Shown in pieces: positions 40,742-52,705 of a stretch of DNA of 64,000 nt. The position numbers were made by a program, and so were the translations under genes. Numbering within the stretch: the stretch's first letter is position 1; each line of letters starts with the position of its first letter. The stretch comes from Adineta vaga (Eukaryota > Rotifera): contig CP075497.1 of assembly GCA_021613535.1 (NCBI GenBank), positions 7,812,001-7,876,000 of the forward strand, read 5' to 3'. The notes below the pieces were generated by a model. The model worked only from the letters and a program-made list of their open reading frames with translations, was not told the DNA's origin and ran no database searches.

Positions 40742-42591
40742 TCAGGAACAACATAATGCAATATAACTTGCACTATATAATACACTTTTGTTACATTTTG
40801 GACAAAATTGTGCTTTATAGGTCCATTTTTCTAATATATCTACAACACATCTGAAAAGAAAGATGTAGCTTTAGGAAACATTTTCTCATTTATTTCTTCT
40901 TTACCTTTCATGAAAAAGATGTGTACATGTTAATGCTTGAATATGATCTGGTTCCATTCCCATTGGTTGTTCACAAATTTTACATAGAAGATCAGCATCT
41001 TGATAAAGACGGTGTGCTAAATCAAATGCTTGTCGTGCATCATCTACTTGATTCTCGACGGTAAGTATACGTTCATTTAACAAATGACATCGTGCTTGCA
41101 TTAATTTATTTCCCATTGCAACTGAAGTTGATAAAGCTGTGGCAAGTATTTCAGATGCCTAGTAGAAAAAAACAAATATTCAGTTTTGTTTTGTTTTCTT
41201 TACTTAAATCAATAGATCTACGTGCTTATAGATCATTCGAAGTGTTTTCCTTAACTATCGTTCTCTACAACATGTCTCAACCATCTACTGATCATACAAA
41301 TCAACTATAATTCCATCCGGCTTTTCTCGATTATAACAGATAAAATAAATAGTATTCGAATACATACACGACACTCTCATTAAAGATCTTGATTAGAATA
41401 CAACACAACAAATAACAAGATGATTTTTTTATTAAACAAAGCATCGCATAAAGATGTTAATTTGAAAAACATTCTTCTCGTATTTCACATACAATGATGT
41501 TTAACATCATAGAATTATATACAACACAACTAATCACTTACCATTTGTGTGTGTGTACCGAGTGCTAATAAAGTTTTGACTAGACCAAGCATGGCTAACG
41601 TCGAACTGTATCTGTCATTCATGTCTTGTAACATTTGAATAGCAGCTTCATATTTTTTGCAAGCAATCTTTTCAGATAAAAAACAAATGCAACATCGAAT
41701 ATATTTATTTCTTATAAATTTTGATTTACTTCATAATTTTTTTGAGAACGTTGAATATCTCCAACACAAACAAGACATTTCGCTTGTACAGGTCGATCAC
41801 CAATACTTGATGCAGCACGCATTGCTTCCTGTAAATAAATCCATCTTCTGTCTTTTCTTCTGAAATCAAAACATTTCAATAGTTACTTCGACAGATTTTG
41901 TTGCACCTTCAAAATCACTCATTAATCGTAATGGTGTTGCTAATTTTAATTTAGTTAAACGTACAAATTTAGCACAATTATCAGTATTTTGTTCACCGGA
42001 ATAGGCATTCGTTGATACGGCTAATTCGTGTGCACGACGTTGATAAGCTAATGCTTTTGGAAAATCTTTCAAAGCAAGAAAAACTTTAGCTGTTGTACTC
42101 AATACTTGAACTTCCATTAGATGATCTTCTGTTTCATGTGAAATACTTAAAGCTTTATCAAGACATTCTAATACTTTAGGAAAATTACATAGACCAATAT
42201 AAGAATCTGCCATAACTAAAAATGCGTAACCTTGTATAGCATCGCCTGTCGGTGAATATTGTATAGCGGAACGTGAATAACTGACAGCTTTAAAATAATC
42301 TGCAAGCATTTCATTAGCACGCGATAAATTCAAATAAGCTTGCGAACGAAGTGTATTATCGTCAAGTTCATGTGCAATATCGATTTGTTGAACAGCATGT
42401 ACAAGATAATCTTTATTTCGTCCACGATCACGTGATGCTAAAGCTAAATATCCCAAAGTTGAAAATCGTAAGCGACTATCTTTCATTTTAGGTAAGGCTG
42501 TTGTCCATTTTTTAATTGCTGCATCATAATTTTTTTCCGCATATAATTCTAAACCTTCAGCAACTTGTCGACGAGTCATTCGTTGACCCAT
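40742..42591 (-). CDS. RAPSN: Rapsyn (43 kDa receptor-associated protein of the synapse)
   Basis: A peripheral membrane scaffold that clusters nicotinic acetylcholine receptors. Five exons, 41887-42591, 41730-41828, 41542-41667, 40905-41158 and 40742-40850, give 430 residues in frame. The start MGQRMTRRQVAEGLELY keeps the N-terminal Gly used for myristoylation. Tandem tetratricopeptide repeats fill residues 5-330, with segments such as SYLN-like AYLNLSRANEMLADYFKAVSY and GDRPVQAKCLVCVGDIQRS. The C-terminal RING-H2 contains CKIC, CTHLFHERC and CPKC, matching vertebrate rapsyn in order and place. The RING gives E3 ligase activity toward the receptor in vertebrates. The tail after the RING (SVLYSASYIALCCS) is longer than in vertebrates. 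The gene converges with HADH, their stops 113 bases apart. Intron 3 is 383 bases, longer than most here. Confidence 0.93.
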
Positions 42592-45500
42592 GACAATGAA
42601 GAGGAACGAAGTCTTTCGATACTTTTTGTTTTGTTTAATGTGCGCACGAATAGTTCAATTTATAATGATGTTGACAATAATAAAGTTAACAAATCAATCG
42701 TGGAATGACACTAAGTTGTTAACAAAATGATAATGAGAAGCGAGATAATAATTAGATGAACGTCTTCATTTTCGTTAAGAGTCGTTTGTGATGATAATGC
42801 ACGTTGGTACGGTGGTATTTCTTCTGAAAATCGTTGATCAAACTGGCAGAAAAAAAAACAAGAAAATATGAGATGAAGAAGAGGAACAAGAAATGGAACG
42901 CGAAAGAGCTTTAGTCAAATAGCAACAAGAGAGAATATTATATTGTCATGTCTCATCTCTTCTCTTATCAGCCATATAACGATGATCGAAAAGAGAAGCT
43001 AAACGAGAGAGAAATAAAGAGAAAAAAAAATAGAGAAACACCATGATTGAAAAAATTATTCGTTAAGAAAAGATTTCTCGAAGCCAGATTTGACTCCTAT
43101 TGGTTACAATATGCACATGTGTAGTACATCAAATATTAGCTGATATCAATCAGATTAATTTGTTCGAACTCCATCGATAAACATATATAACTATATATAT
43201 ATTTACATGTGTATATGAAATAATAAAATGAACATTAATGCATTTCTCTGCTCGAATGAATTTTTTCAGTGTAAATTTGGCCAACATGGAAAAACATAGA
43301 GCAATGATGGATCATAGTAGTTTGTTCGCTTTTACATTTAACAATATTTTTATCTAATCAATGTATCGTAGTCTAAGCACTAGAGGCATACTTATTCGCG
43401 CATCTCGCGTGTCGTATTTTCTTCTAACTATCTTTCTTTCTCTAGAGATTCTAACCCTTACAATAAAACATCAACAGTAATAAAACGCATGTGCTCTCAC
43501 ATTGAAAATGATGATAAGTGTCATATGAATATAATCAATTAAGCAGATGAATACGTATCATTCTTTATGGTCATATTTACACTGGTATGGATCAAGAGGT
43601 CTATTTTAAAATCATTAACCCAATAAAAAAATCATTCACTATAGATCACTGGTCTCGAAAAGTCATCTACCATGAAAAAACTCTTCGCTCGTTTATTCTC
43701 TCTTTCTATCTCTCTCTCTCTTTCTCTCTGTTTCTTCTCACACTTCCTCTTTTACTCAATTATTTATAAAAAATCAATTTTCCAAACGTTTATTCTAGCC
43801 GTTATTCGTCTCCCTATTTTTTTTCATTCTTTTCTTAGACTACTCCGTCTTTTTATCGGCTGTTACTTTAAGCTCAGAACACGCGTCGGATAGAGCTCGA
43901 CTCTCCTCCTTCTATTGTCATCCGATATATTTCCATGCTGTACCCAACAGACACACACACACACACCACATTCTTTTTTCCCGTTGTTCAACATGAGAAA
44001 ACACTAAGCACATACATCTCTACTCTCTTTTCTTTGCATTACAGTTAACTAGCAGGGTGAACATACATGAGATTTATTGTCTGTGTCTTCTTACAAGACG
44101 ACAAAAAACAGGAAACTAAAAGGAGCAAATTTTACCGTCATGTCAAAAGCTGTCTAGTTTTCATTGAACATACTTATTCTAAATTGAACTCTCGAGCATT
44201 GTTTATGTAAGTGGCCGAGTGTGATCAAGATTTGATTGTTTTTTTCGGACAATGTTTGTTTTATCCTTACTAGAAAAATGAACGAAAAGAGTTAAATCAA
44301 CAAGAAACGAAGAAGAAAAAGGCTGTTAACAAATCTCCATGAACTACTCTAAACTGACAAACACTAGTTATAATAATGACGATGAATAGATGATAACAAA
44401 CATATAGTTAGAACATGAACGAATACATGGGTGATAATTGATTTCCGTCTTAACGAGTTGCTTTCATTTTTCTCTTTTCTAGTTATTAATTTTCATTATT
44501 TTTATCTCTTTCATATTGGTGAAATAAAAGGAAAAAGAACAGAAAATGCAATTTTCAACAAACATCAAACAAATATATATTGATTAAAATACTAATCGTA
44601 CATAACTTTATTATAACAATGTGACCTTATTTATATGCATCATAATAATGAAATTTCTCTTCATAGATATGTCTAAAAGTGTCAAATAGTTATATACAAG
44701 TTCGGATGAAACAAACAAGTGTAACGAAATCTAATTATTATTTTACGGATATTATTTGGAAAAGTTTTCGTTGATTTCTAGTATAAAAAATAGTTACCAT
44801 TTGTCCTTTGGCGAAAAGCAATACTGTAGTTTTCTCTCCCTGTATTTAACCTTTTCTTCATCGCTCTGGTATCATCTGTTATTACTGAGTATTTTCAACG
44901 ATAGTTTCCAAAAGGTTATCAAACGTAGCATCTTCACTATGTTATTATTGCGGAACTCTATTTTCAATCAATGGCTCAAATTTTGCTCACTCGGAAGACT
45001 AATCGAAAACAAAAAGTAATAAAAACAAAAAAAGAACTTCACTCAATAGAAATAATATATATTCCTCATGGAAAACACAATTAAGAAAATAGATAAATAC
45101 GCAAAAGAATGAAGATATTTTGTTCACTTAGTAGTATATCAATGAAGAAAAAAAAATAGTGCGTGATTATATATGACACGAATTTATGTTTAAATGTCAC
45201 ACTTCTACTAAGAAATCTATTGATTTAATTAGACATGAACTATTTTCTCAAATGAATTGAACCTTTTCCTAATAATTTCAAATGCTTTTTGCGTCTTTTA
45301 TAAGCTCTATCTAATCATGAAATGGATCCAAAGTCATTCTAAAACCAATTTTTCTACGTATAGAGCTTTAAATAAAGACAAGAACTCTTCTTTTTTTCCG
45401 AAACTAATAGACAAAATCCAATGAAATACTCGAATGCAATCGTTTTTTCTCCATCATTAAATACATTCACATGTCAAAAAACAAGAAGAGATATAATTGA

Positions 45501-46576
45501 TGAAAAAAAAACAACATCTTGAGGTGCTTCTTTTTCCTCTTATTCACTTAATATAATTATATGTAACATGACAAGTAAAAGGAATAAATAGGTTTCCTAT
45601 CGAAAGGACGTGTTGAAGAAATCCTTCATACAAGATTTCAAATGACATTTCTGTTTGAAAGTAAAAAAGAGCAACATTTCCCTTGATAAATTAGAGTTTA
45701 TATCTCGTGACAAGACTACGAAAATGATCTTCATATCTCTCCATTTAATTAAGAATTCCAAACGATCAATAGAAACGATTTGTTTCTTTTTTTTTCTTGC
45801 CTTTCATCGATTTGATTTGAAATGTATGAATAAATGACTTCTGATAATATTAGATTTTACTAATGATCTATTTCAGATCTTCTTTCCACCGATCAACTTC
45901 TTTAGAGATCATATGACGTAGTTTATTGAAAAGCATCACCTTTTCTTTCTTTTAATTTCTGAATGAACCATAAAAATCGCAAGAGACTTCTTGTTTGACC
46001 TTACTCTTACAGATTCGTATCAAAATGTCAATGAATTAGTCTGATAGAAAGAAAAAACGAAATGTAAAAATTTGACATTTCATTCATCCATTCTCCATTG
46101 ATTGAATAGAAGCCTGTTCAGTTCTGTTCTTTTCCTCGAATAACATCGTTCTCTCATACATCTCTACGAATTAAAAGGTGACACGAAATCGTTCATGGTA
46201 TACGAGGACACGACCGCTACTGTTCGTAACGATGCCACTTTTAACATTCATATTTTACTCTACCTTCGTCTGTTCTGTTCTGTTCTCTTTTCAGAACAAT
46301 GAATCGAAAAGAAAAATAGATGAATTGTTCACCGTTTCGTTCTATCATTAACGAAAAAAATTCATATTGAACTTTCTATGCCAATATTTAATCTGATAGG
46401 TAGTAGAGGCACAGTAATCAATAATGGTCTAATTCCTACTTTTACTTATTTACCTTTAGATACACATTTATTATAATAACAAAACGATTGGCATGATCTT
46501 ATCAACAACTTAGCTATATTAAACTGTTATCAAAGTCATAAACATTACCTTTTCTTTTCTTTTGATTTACAACAAG
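42592..46576. other. 4 kb gene-free stretch upstream of rapsyn
   Basis: The largest gap in the window. It lies between divergent genes (rapsyn on minus, a small secreted peptide gene on plus). It contains a TC-rich tract at about 43696-43730, a CA repeat near 43951-43965, T/A runs and TGTTC-type short tandem motifs near 46108-46120 and 46269-46290. Open frames of 60-87 codons occur but lack splice or composition support. No tRNA-like or transposon-like structure was recognised. It may be regulatory DNA for rapsyn or contain non-coding transcripts. Confidence 0.45.
43696..43730. repeat. TC-rich microsatellite
   Basis: An imperfect (TC)n tract inside the gene-free stretch upstream of rapsyn. 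It creates Ser/Leu-rich open frames that should not be read as genes. Confidence 0.8.
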
Positions 46577-47030
46577 ATGTATCGATGGTTAATTATCTCT
46601 ACAACATTTTATATCTTTCTGTTTTTATCAGTTGATGCTGCAAGGAAAAAAGCATATTGTAAGAAATTGATAAAATAGAAGCGAGATAATTTCATTGTTT
46701 GTGTTCAATTTTAGCAACGGGTATTGCTGATCTTGTTCGAACAGCATTTCAACGAAGTTTTAGTCGATTAGTTATGCGTCAAACATCCTATGATTCTGAT
46801 GTATTTCGTTATACTCAATTATCGCAACGTGGAATAGGAGGATTATATGCAGGTAATAGTAAATGATTGATTTGATTTTTGAAGATAAAAATATGAACTA
46901 TTTTCTAGGTGAATCTTGTCGTTTATCCGCGACAATCTGTTCACATGATGAACAATGTTGTTCTGGCCGTTGTATATGTCGTCGATGGACAACAATGGGA
47001 GAAGAACGTTGTATTCGAAAATGTTTCTAA
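46577..47030 (+). CDS. Small secreted cysteine-rich peptide precursor (knottin-like)
   Basis: A small three-exon gene, 46577-46658, 46715-46852 and 46909-47030, encoding 113 residues with all phases agreeing. It starts MYRWLIISTTFYIFLFLSVDAA, a clear signal peptide. A basic segment of about 45 residues follows, including RQTSYDSDVFRYTQLSQRG. The last exon contains eight cysteines in the order C-x6-C-x5-CC-x3-C-x1-C-x10-C-x3-C. The internal C...C...CC...C.C spacing resembles inhibitor-cystine-knot folds. Arginine-rich positions before the cysteine domain could be processing sites. Function is unknown: a peptide hormone, an antimicrobial or a protease-inhibitor-like molecule are all possible, and cysteine spacing alone does not decide. 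The gene stands alone, with 4 kb of empty DNA upstream and 1.9 kb downstream. Confidence 0.7.
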
Positions 47031-48911
47031 CATGAAAATAGAAGCTTTAACTAAATGATTGAATTGTGATATCTTATTTGTAGTTAAAGACCTGATTATA
47101 ATTGAATTGTGTACATAGTAATAAAAATTTTCTCTTGTTTAATTATACGAATAAAATGTAGAAAAGTAAATCGCCAAGTTATCAGTTATCGATTAGAAAA
47201 ATTTGAAAAATAGGCAATGATCCAAAGAAAATGTAGCTTTGAGAATGAGAATTTGATTTTTTCAAACATGATAGTAGAATTTATTTGCATGAAAGTTTAT
47301 ATGATAAGGTTAAGATAAAGTTTCGTGACAATCTAGATAATTTCAATAGCAATATGTAATAAGAGAAAAGGTTGAAATTATATTCATTAACCAAATATCA
47401 TAGTTTAATCAATCATTACAAGAGAATTTGATTTAACTCTATATATACTCAAGGTATTCTGTCTATTTGGTGATTAATTCGATAAGAAGAATAAACGTAT
47501 TGTATATCGATGTAATTTATCACTTCTATGATAAATTCTAATGTAAAATCTAATCAAATAGATTTAGCATTATTTCTATTCAATATTTGAACCTTGAAAT
47601 AAAGGATTTCTCAAACGTGAGTTAAAGGAAGAAAAAAAATGAATGACCGACAAATCATTTCGGACAGATATTCCTCTTCTTCTCTGTTTCTTTCTTGTTT
47701 AGAACAGTTTAATCGCTTTTGATTACATGAAACTTTCTGAGAAAATCATTTCTCATTCTCTTCAATGACATTCATACTTCAATCAAGTAAGTTTTTAAGC
47801 AATTTGTTCAACTTCAAGAGAGCCTCAATCCTATTCCTCGTGTTGTATATTGAACTTGTTCTATTTGGACAAAATGCTTGAGGCAATTAGACAATAATTA
47901 ATCAATTGATGAGGAAAACATAGCCACAAGCAATTTTAAATTTGCCTCTTTTTTTTACGAACAATTGAAAGTGTACTATCGCTTTTCTTCAAATATTCAA
48001 TTCCATTTTAATTTCTTCATAAAATACACTTAACAATTGATCGATTTACTTTTTTTTCTTATTCTTATCATTAATTACTGAATTTTCATCAAGTGGAGTG
48101 ATTTTTTTTTCTCTCCCTAAGAATACGATGTCTATCTCATCTACGTGTGAAGTAGCTCATTTGTTTGATGAACATATCTTAAGAGAAGAAAAGAAAAAAG
48201 AAGTATAATTGAATTGCTTCGTTTTCTTTTCATATTCTCAGTACCATATGGACACATCTAGATCATCACGAAAAGAAAATGAGATTGAACATCGATGTGA
48301 TCTTTGGTTAATGTATGCAAGCTGTGCAGCATTAGTTTGTCATCCATGAGATATAGACATCGAGTACAATGCAAATAGTGAAACGATTATTGTTCAAGCT
48401 GATGCCCAAGTGTACATCGATTAGTTGTCTTCAGTAAGAAAATGAAAAAGAAAATGACTCCATTCATTGATATTCATTGTTCGAAGTATGAAGGAGAATT
48501 ATTTCTAAAAAAAAGATTTAGTCGTCTTATTTCTATTTTCGAAGATTGATCTACTAAATTGACAATCAATTGACCGACAACAAGCCATGCAAATAGTACA
48601 ATAATAGCGTTCCTATCATTTTTTTCCTCTCTGTCTATTGTTCTGTTCTTTAATTATCAATTCTCCCAGACTATAGCCCGACGCAAGGCCAATATACATT
48701 ATATGTATATGTATATATATGCATAGGCGTGCGTATCGTTCAATTCAAGTGGTTAGAGAACTGGCTGCTTGATCGTTCGAATAGCATGTGCATGCATGCA
48801 TACAATATATGTATATAAACATAAATTCTCAATATACAGCTCATTTTGTATTTGCCATCGTCGAATATATATTTTATCATACAAGTTTGTCCCTTTTTTT
48901 TCTAGAAAGAA
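47031..48911. other. 1.9 kb stretch with one broken open frame
   Basis: AT-rich DNA with no intact gene. A short decayed-looking reading frame at 48248-48424 is listed separately. A pyrimidine tract ending in AG at 48904-48905 immediately precedes the next start codon. Confidence 0.45.
48248..48424 (+). pseudogene. Possible gene remnant with in-frame stop
   Basis: A frame starting at the ATG 48248 reads MDTSRSSRKENEIEHRCDLW and continues to a TGA at 48347-48349. The same frame then goes on through DIDIEYNANSETIIVQADAQ to TAG at 48422-48424. Composition on both sides of the stop looks coding. No family was recognised. Chance cannot be excluded. Confidence 0.22.
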
Positions 48912-49967
48912 ATGCTTTCTCTCGATTTATATCTTCTGGCAATGTTTTTAACACTTAGTCAAGCATCGAACATCATCTATTTGGAAAATTGTACATACGC
49001 AATCGATCTTTATAAACAATATTTAAATCTTCTATGGTCATCTAATGATGCTCATACAGTACATATTCAAGCTGTGTATTCATTATCATCAAATCAGACA
49101 TTAATACCTGGACATATTTACACTTATTTATCACAATCCGTTGCTTTAATTCCATTTTTTGTTCGTTGTACATATCCCGAAGATTTCTCTTCGAAATCAT
49201 ATTTACCATTTACACAATGTTCATCGACAATAACGAATTTTCTAACGAAATCGAATCATGAATCCACACGAACATATTTAAAGTTAAAACCTATGCTTCG
49301 AATGTCACAAGTTCCTCTCATCTATACAGGTGAATATAATCTTCTGTTATCAAATTGTTCATTTCAAATGAAATCGAATATTTATCAATTAATGCCTTAT
49401 GATATCTTTACATTTCGTATTGATTATGAAAGTTCGCTCGATACGAATGTTACTTCATGTTCTACCTGTAATCAACGTACGACATTATGCAATGCGAACA
49501 AATGTTTATGTCGTCCAGGTACCATACCATGGAAACTTTATCAAAACAAAGAATATTGTATTGATATAACATCGAATTGTTCGTATGATAGTCAACGTTG
49601 TTTTACTTCTCAATCAAATCTTATTTTAACGAATCGTTCGACTACATTTCTTCTTATATTAATTTCTATTATCTGTTTTCTTATTATTCTCTTAATCTTT
49701 TTATTTTGGTGTTTATTTCGTAATACATCTATGACACATACATTTCAAAAACAAAAAGACCATTCGTCGAATCAATCGATTTTTATGATTAATCGACACG
49801 AACGTACTCCATCGACCATTTCAACATCGGATTCAACTAAATTAAGCGATTTTAATCAGATTGATCAATATATTTTAACAAATGAATATGTTAGTACATT
49901 CTATGAAGAATACCCCAAAATTCTATCAGATAAAAATAATGGCGAAGTTGTTTTAATTTTAGCTTAA
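48912..49967 (+). CDS. Single-exon type I membrane protein, unknown family
   Basis: An intronless gene of 351 codons starting at 48912, seven bases after a strong acceptor-like TTTTTTTCTAG. An N-terminal signal peptide (MLSLDLYLLAMFLTLSQAS) leads an ectodomain of about 235 residues with many N-x-S/T sites. The second half is cysteine-rich, with CSTCNQRTTLCNANKCLC and further paired cysteines resembling an EGF-like or small disulfide module. A strongly hydrophobic segment of about 24 residues follows (FLLILISIICFLIILLIFLFW). The cytoplasmic tail is about 85 residues, Ser/Thr-rich, with acidic tyrosine motifs (FYEEYPKIL), and ends EVVLILA. The layout is that of a single-pass receptor or adhesion protein. 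I do not recognise the family. The missing introns are unusual here and could mean retroposition or a lineage-specific gene. Confidence 0.72.
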   Translation: MLSLDLYLLAMFLTLSQASNIIYLENCTYAIDLYKQYLNLLWSSNDAHTVHIQAVYSLSSNQTLIPGHIYTYLSQSVALIPFFVRCTYPEDFSSKSYLPFTQCSSTITNFLTKSNHESTRTYLKLKPMLRMSQVPLIYTGEYNLLLSNCSFQMKSNIYQLMPYDIFTFRIDYESSLDTNVTSCSTCNQRTTLCNANKCLCRPGTIPWKLYQNKEYCIDITSNCSYDSQRCFTSQSNLILTNRSTTFLLILISIICFLIILLIFLFWCLFRNTSMTHTFQKQKDHSSNQSIFMINRHERTPSTISTSDSTKLSDFNQIDQYILTNEYVSTFYEEYPKILSDKNNGEVVLILA

Positions 49968-50395
49968 ATCAATATTATTTCTGTTCCTTTCTTCGTCTTT
50001 TTTTACTAGTCATTCCTTTTTTTTTCAAAAAGAAAAAAATCTCTCTATATATATATGTAATCCTTCGATAGTGTGTGTGTCTGTGTGTTTGTTTGTTACA
50101 TTAATAAAGAATATTATCTAAATAGATGGCTTGCCTCGACTACTGGCAGGGTATTCATCAGCGTGCTGTTCTCTTTCTTCAAAAGGAAAAATATTAATCA
50201 GAGAACGAAATAAAGTATATAACACGATAAGAGGTAGCTGGAAGGCATACGATTGTCCTCTTACTGTATGTGAGTGTTGCGCACGCGATTCTTTTGGCAA
50301 AGAAGATATAGTATCAAGATGCACGATCACATGTTGTTCTACATCGTTCTTTTTATTATTTCTTTTTAACATTTAGATAGTTTAACATCGAAATT
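49968..50395. other. Interval upstream of the amine oxidase gene
   Basis: 428 bases with AT and TG repeats at 50045-50095. About 250 bases (50126-50375) are less AT-rich and open on both strands but show no recognisable product. An acceptor-like TTTAG at 50372-50376 suggests the amine oxidase ATG lies in a second, downstream exon. Confidence 0.4.
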
Positions 50396-52705
50396 ATGGT
50401 CAAATCGACTGAAAATAATGCTGATAAATCAGCAAAAGAACAACTAGCTGCACATCCTGCACAAATTCCAACGCATCCAGATGAAAAAAATAAATTACCA
50501 CCACCGAATGTTATTCCTGATGGAGTTTCACCACCAATTCGACATCCATTAGATCCATTGAATGGCGGTAAAAAAATTAGTCGAAAAAATTCTATGGAAA
50601 GAAAACGTTTTTATTTTATTTAGATGAAATAAATTTAACGACACGATTACTTCAGGCATCAACGAAATATCAACCTTATATGCGTATTATTACGATAACT
50701 CCAAATGAACCCGAAGATAAAGAGGCTGTTCGAAACTATAAATTGGGCGATCCATTAGATCGACATGCAAATGCTTTAATTCGTGATCCCAAAGGTCGAA
50801 CGACTTACCTTGCTGTTATAGATTTAACCAAGAAGTCAATTGAAAGTTTTACAGAATTTAATCATGTACAACCAGCTTTAACATTCGATGAAATGATTGA
50901 AGCTGATGATGCACTTCGAGCAAGTGAAGCTTTACAAGCAGCTTTCGCTAAGAGAAATGTGAAGATGAGTGATGTCGTTTTCTATCCATTTTCATCTGGT
51001 TATCGTGATGATCAAGATTCTGCAGCCAAACGACGAATCTTTCGTCCATATGCTGCTGTTAGAAAATCGCCTGAAGATAATTATTATGCTCATCATATTG
51101 ATGGTATTGTTATCACCGTCGATTTAGATTCATTTGCTGTCGATGTCGAAGATCATCTTCTAATACCTATTGCATCGAAAACTGGTAATTATGATCCTGA
51201 AGGTATTAAATCACCAGATAATGTACCATATTTTCCTGATGGTGTTCGAAAAGATCTTAAACCTTTTATTATCACTCAACCAGAAGGTCCATCGTTTCAA
51301 ATTGATGGTTATCAAATAACCTGGCAAAAATGGCGCTTGAGAGTAGGATATAATGTTCGAGAAGGTAAGAAAAACTAGTAGGTAGGAAAATGAATAAATT
51401 TATCTTTCTTTTCTTAGGTATGACAATGAATATGGTTGAATATTTTGATCAAAATCGTTGGCGATCAATTTTCTATCGAGCTGCTATCGATGAAATGTGG
51501 GTTCCATATGCTGATGTTAGTGCTGCGCATAACTATAAGAATGCATTTGATGTCGGTGAAGCTGGTCTTGGTTTATTAACAAATAGTTTAGTACTTGGTT
51601 GTGATTGTCTTGGTGAAATTCGTTATATGGATGCAGTCGTTAATAACAATCAAGGCCAGGCTTTATTATTGAAAAATGCAATTTGTATTCATGAAGAAGA
51701 TGTTGGATTACTTTGGAAGCATACTGAGTAAAAGAAAATTGCTCTATTTCTTTCGATAAGATGAAAAACAATATATCTATATATTAGATTTGTTGAACAA
51801 CGTACTCAATGCCGTCGTTCAAGACGTCTTGTGGTTTCTTCAATGATCACAGTTGGTAATTATGAATATGGAATATTCTGGTATTTCTATCAAGATGGTA
51901 CAATTCAATTCGAAAATAAACTGACTGGAATTATTGCTCCAGGTAAGAAGCAAGAGAATAGTTTTCAATTAGAAAAATGCATGGAAAATTTATTGTAGGT
52001 GCATACGAAGTTGGCAAACCACCTGGATCTGGTGGAATGGTGGCTGAAGGATTGTATGGTTCACATCATCAACACTTTTTCAATATGCGTATACATTGGA
52101 TGTTAGATGGTGTTAAAAATTCGCTTGTAGAAATTAATTGTGAAACTTTACCAAAAGGATCGAATAATCCAGCTGGAAATGGTTGGATAGCAAAAGAAAC
52201 AGTTTTAGAAAAAGTTGCCGATGCACGTCGATGTCATGATGATAGGAAAGGCCGATATTGGAAAATTATTAATTCACAAGTGAAAAATCATGTTGGTCAA
52301 CCAGTCGCTTATAAACTAATTCCATCTGGTCCAGCATGTTTTCCATTATGTGATCCAGAATCATGTCAAGGTCGTCGAGGTGTTTTTGCACGTAATCATC
52401 TATGGGCAACACGATATCGTCCTGATGAATTCTATGCTGCTGGTCTTTTTCCTAATCAATCAGCAGGTGACGATGGTGTTTCTGTTTATAGTGAGAACCA
52501 TAAAGATGAATCATTAGTTGATAGTGATCTTGTTACTTGGTATACATTCGGTGTTAATCATATTGTTAGATCAGAAGATTGGCCTGTCATGCCTATTGAA
52601 ACTGTTGGTTTTCGTTTACAACCTGTTGGATTTTTTGCTGGTAGTGCAGCAATGGATGTTCCACCATCAGTTCCAAAGAAATGTAATGGAGAGCATTGCT
52701 CTTAA
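50396..52705 (+). CDS. Copper-containing primary-amine oxidase (microbial/plant-like type)
   Basis: It oxidises primary amines to aldehydes with a topaquinone cofactor and copper. Five exons, 50396-50567, 50624-51364, 51418-51727, 51788-51942 and 51999-52705, give 694 residues in frame. Diagnostic parts are the start-of-domain HPLDPLN, the likely catalytic-base segment FDVGEAG (D349) and the cofactor motif NYEYG with topaquinone precursor Y433. The copper ligands are HQH (H483, H485) and H647 in [15 protein letters not shown]. Length and these motifs resemble bacterial, fungal and plant amine oxidases more than vertebrate AOC1-3; this is judged from memory of the family and not from an alignment. 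No signal peptide or membrane anchor is visible. The N-terminus is a hydrophilic Lys/Pro-rich stretch, so the enzyme is probably cytosolic or peroxisomal. Presence of ordinary short introns shows it is a resident nuclear gene. A horizontal origin is possible. Confidence 0.93.

Noticed and set aside
44756-45019. 87-codon Ser/Leu-rich frame in the gene-free stretch
   Set aside because: Its composition matches surrounding AT-rich DNA and no flanking exon is detectable.
50118-50376. Open frames of over 80 codons on both strands upstream of the amine oxidase
   Set aside because: Neither product has recognisable features. More likely 5' UTR or promoter sequence of slightly higher GC content.
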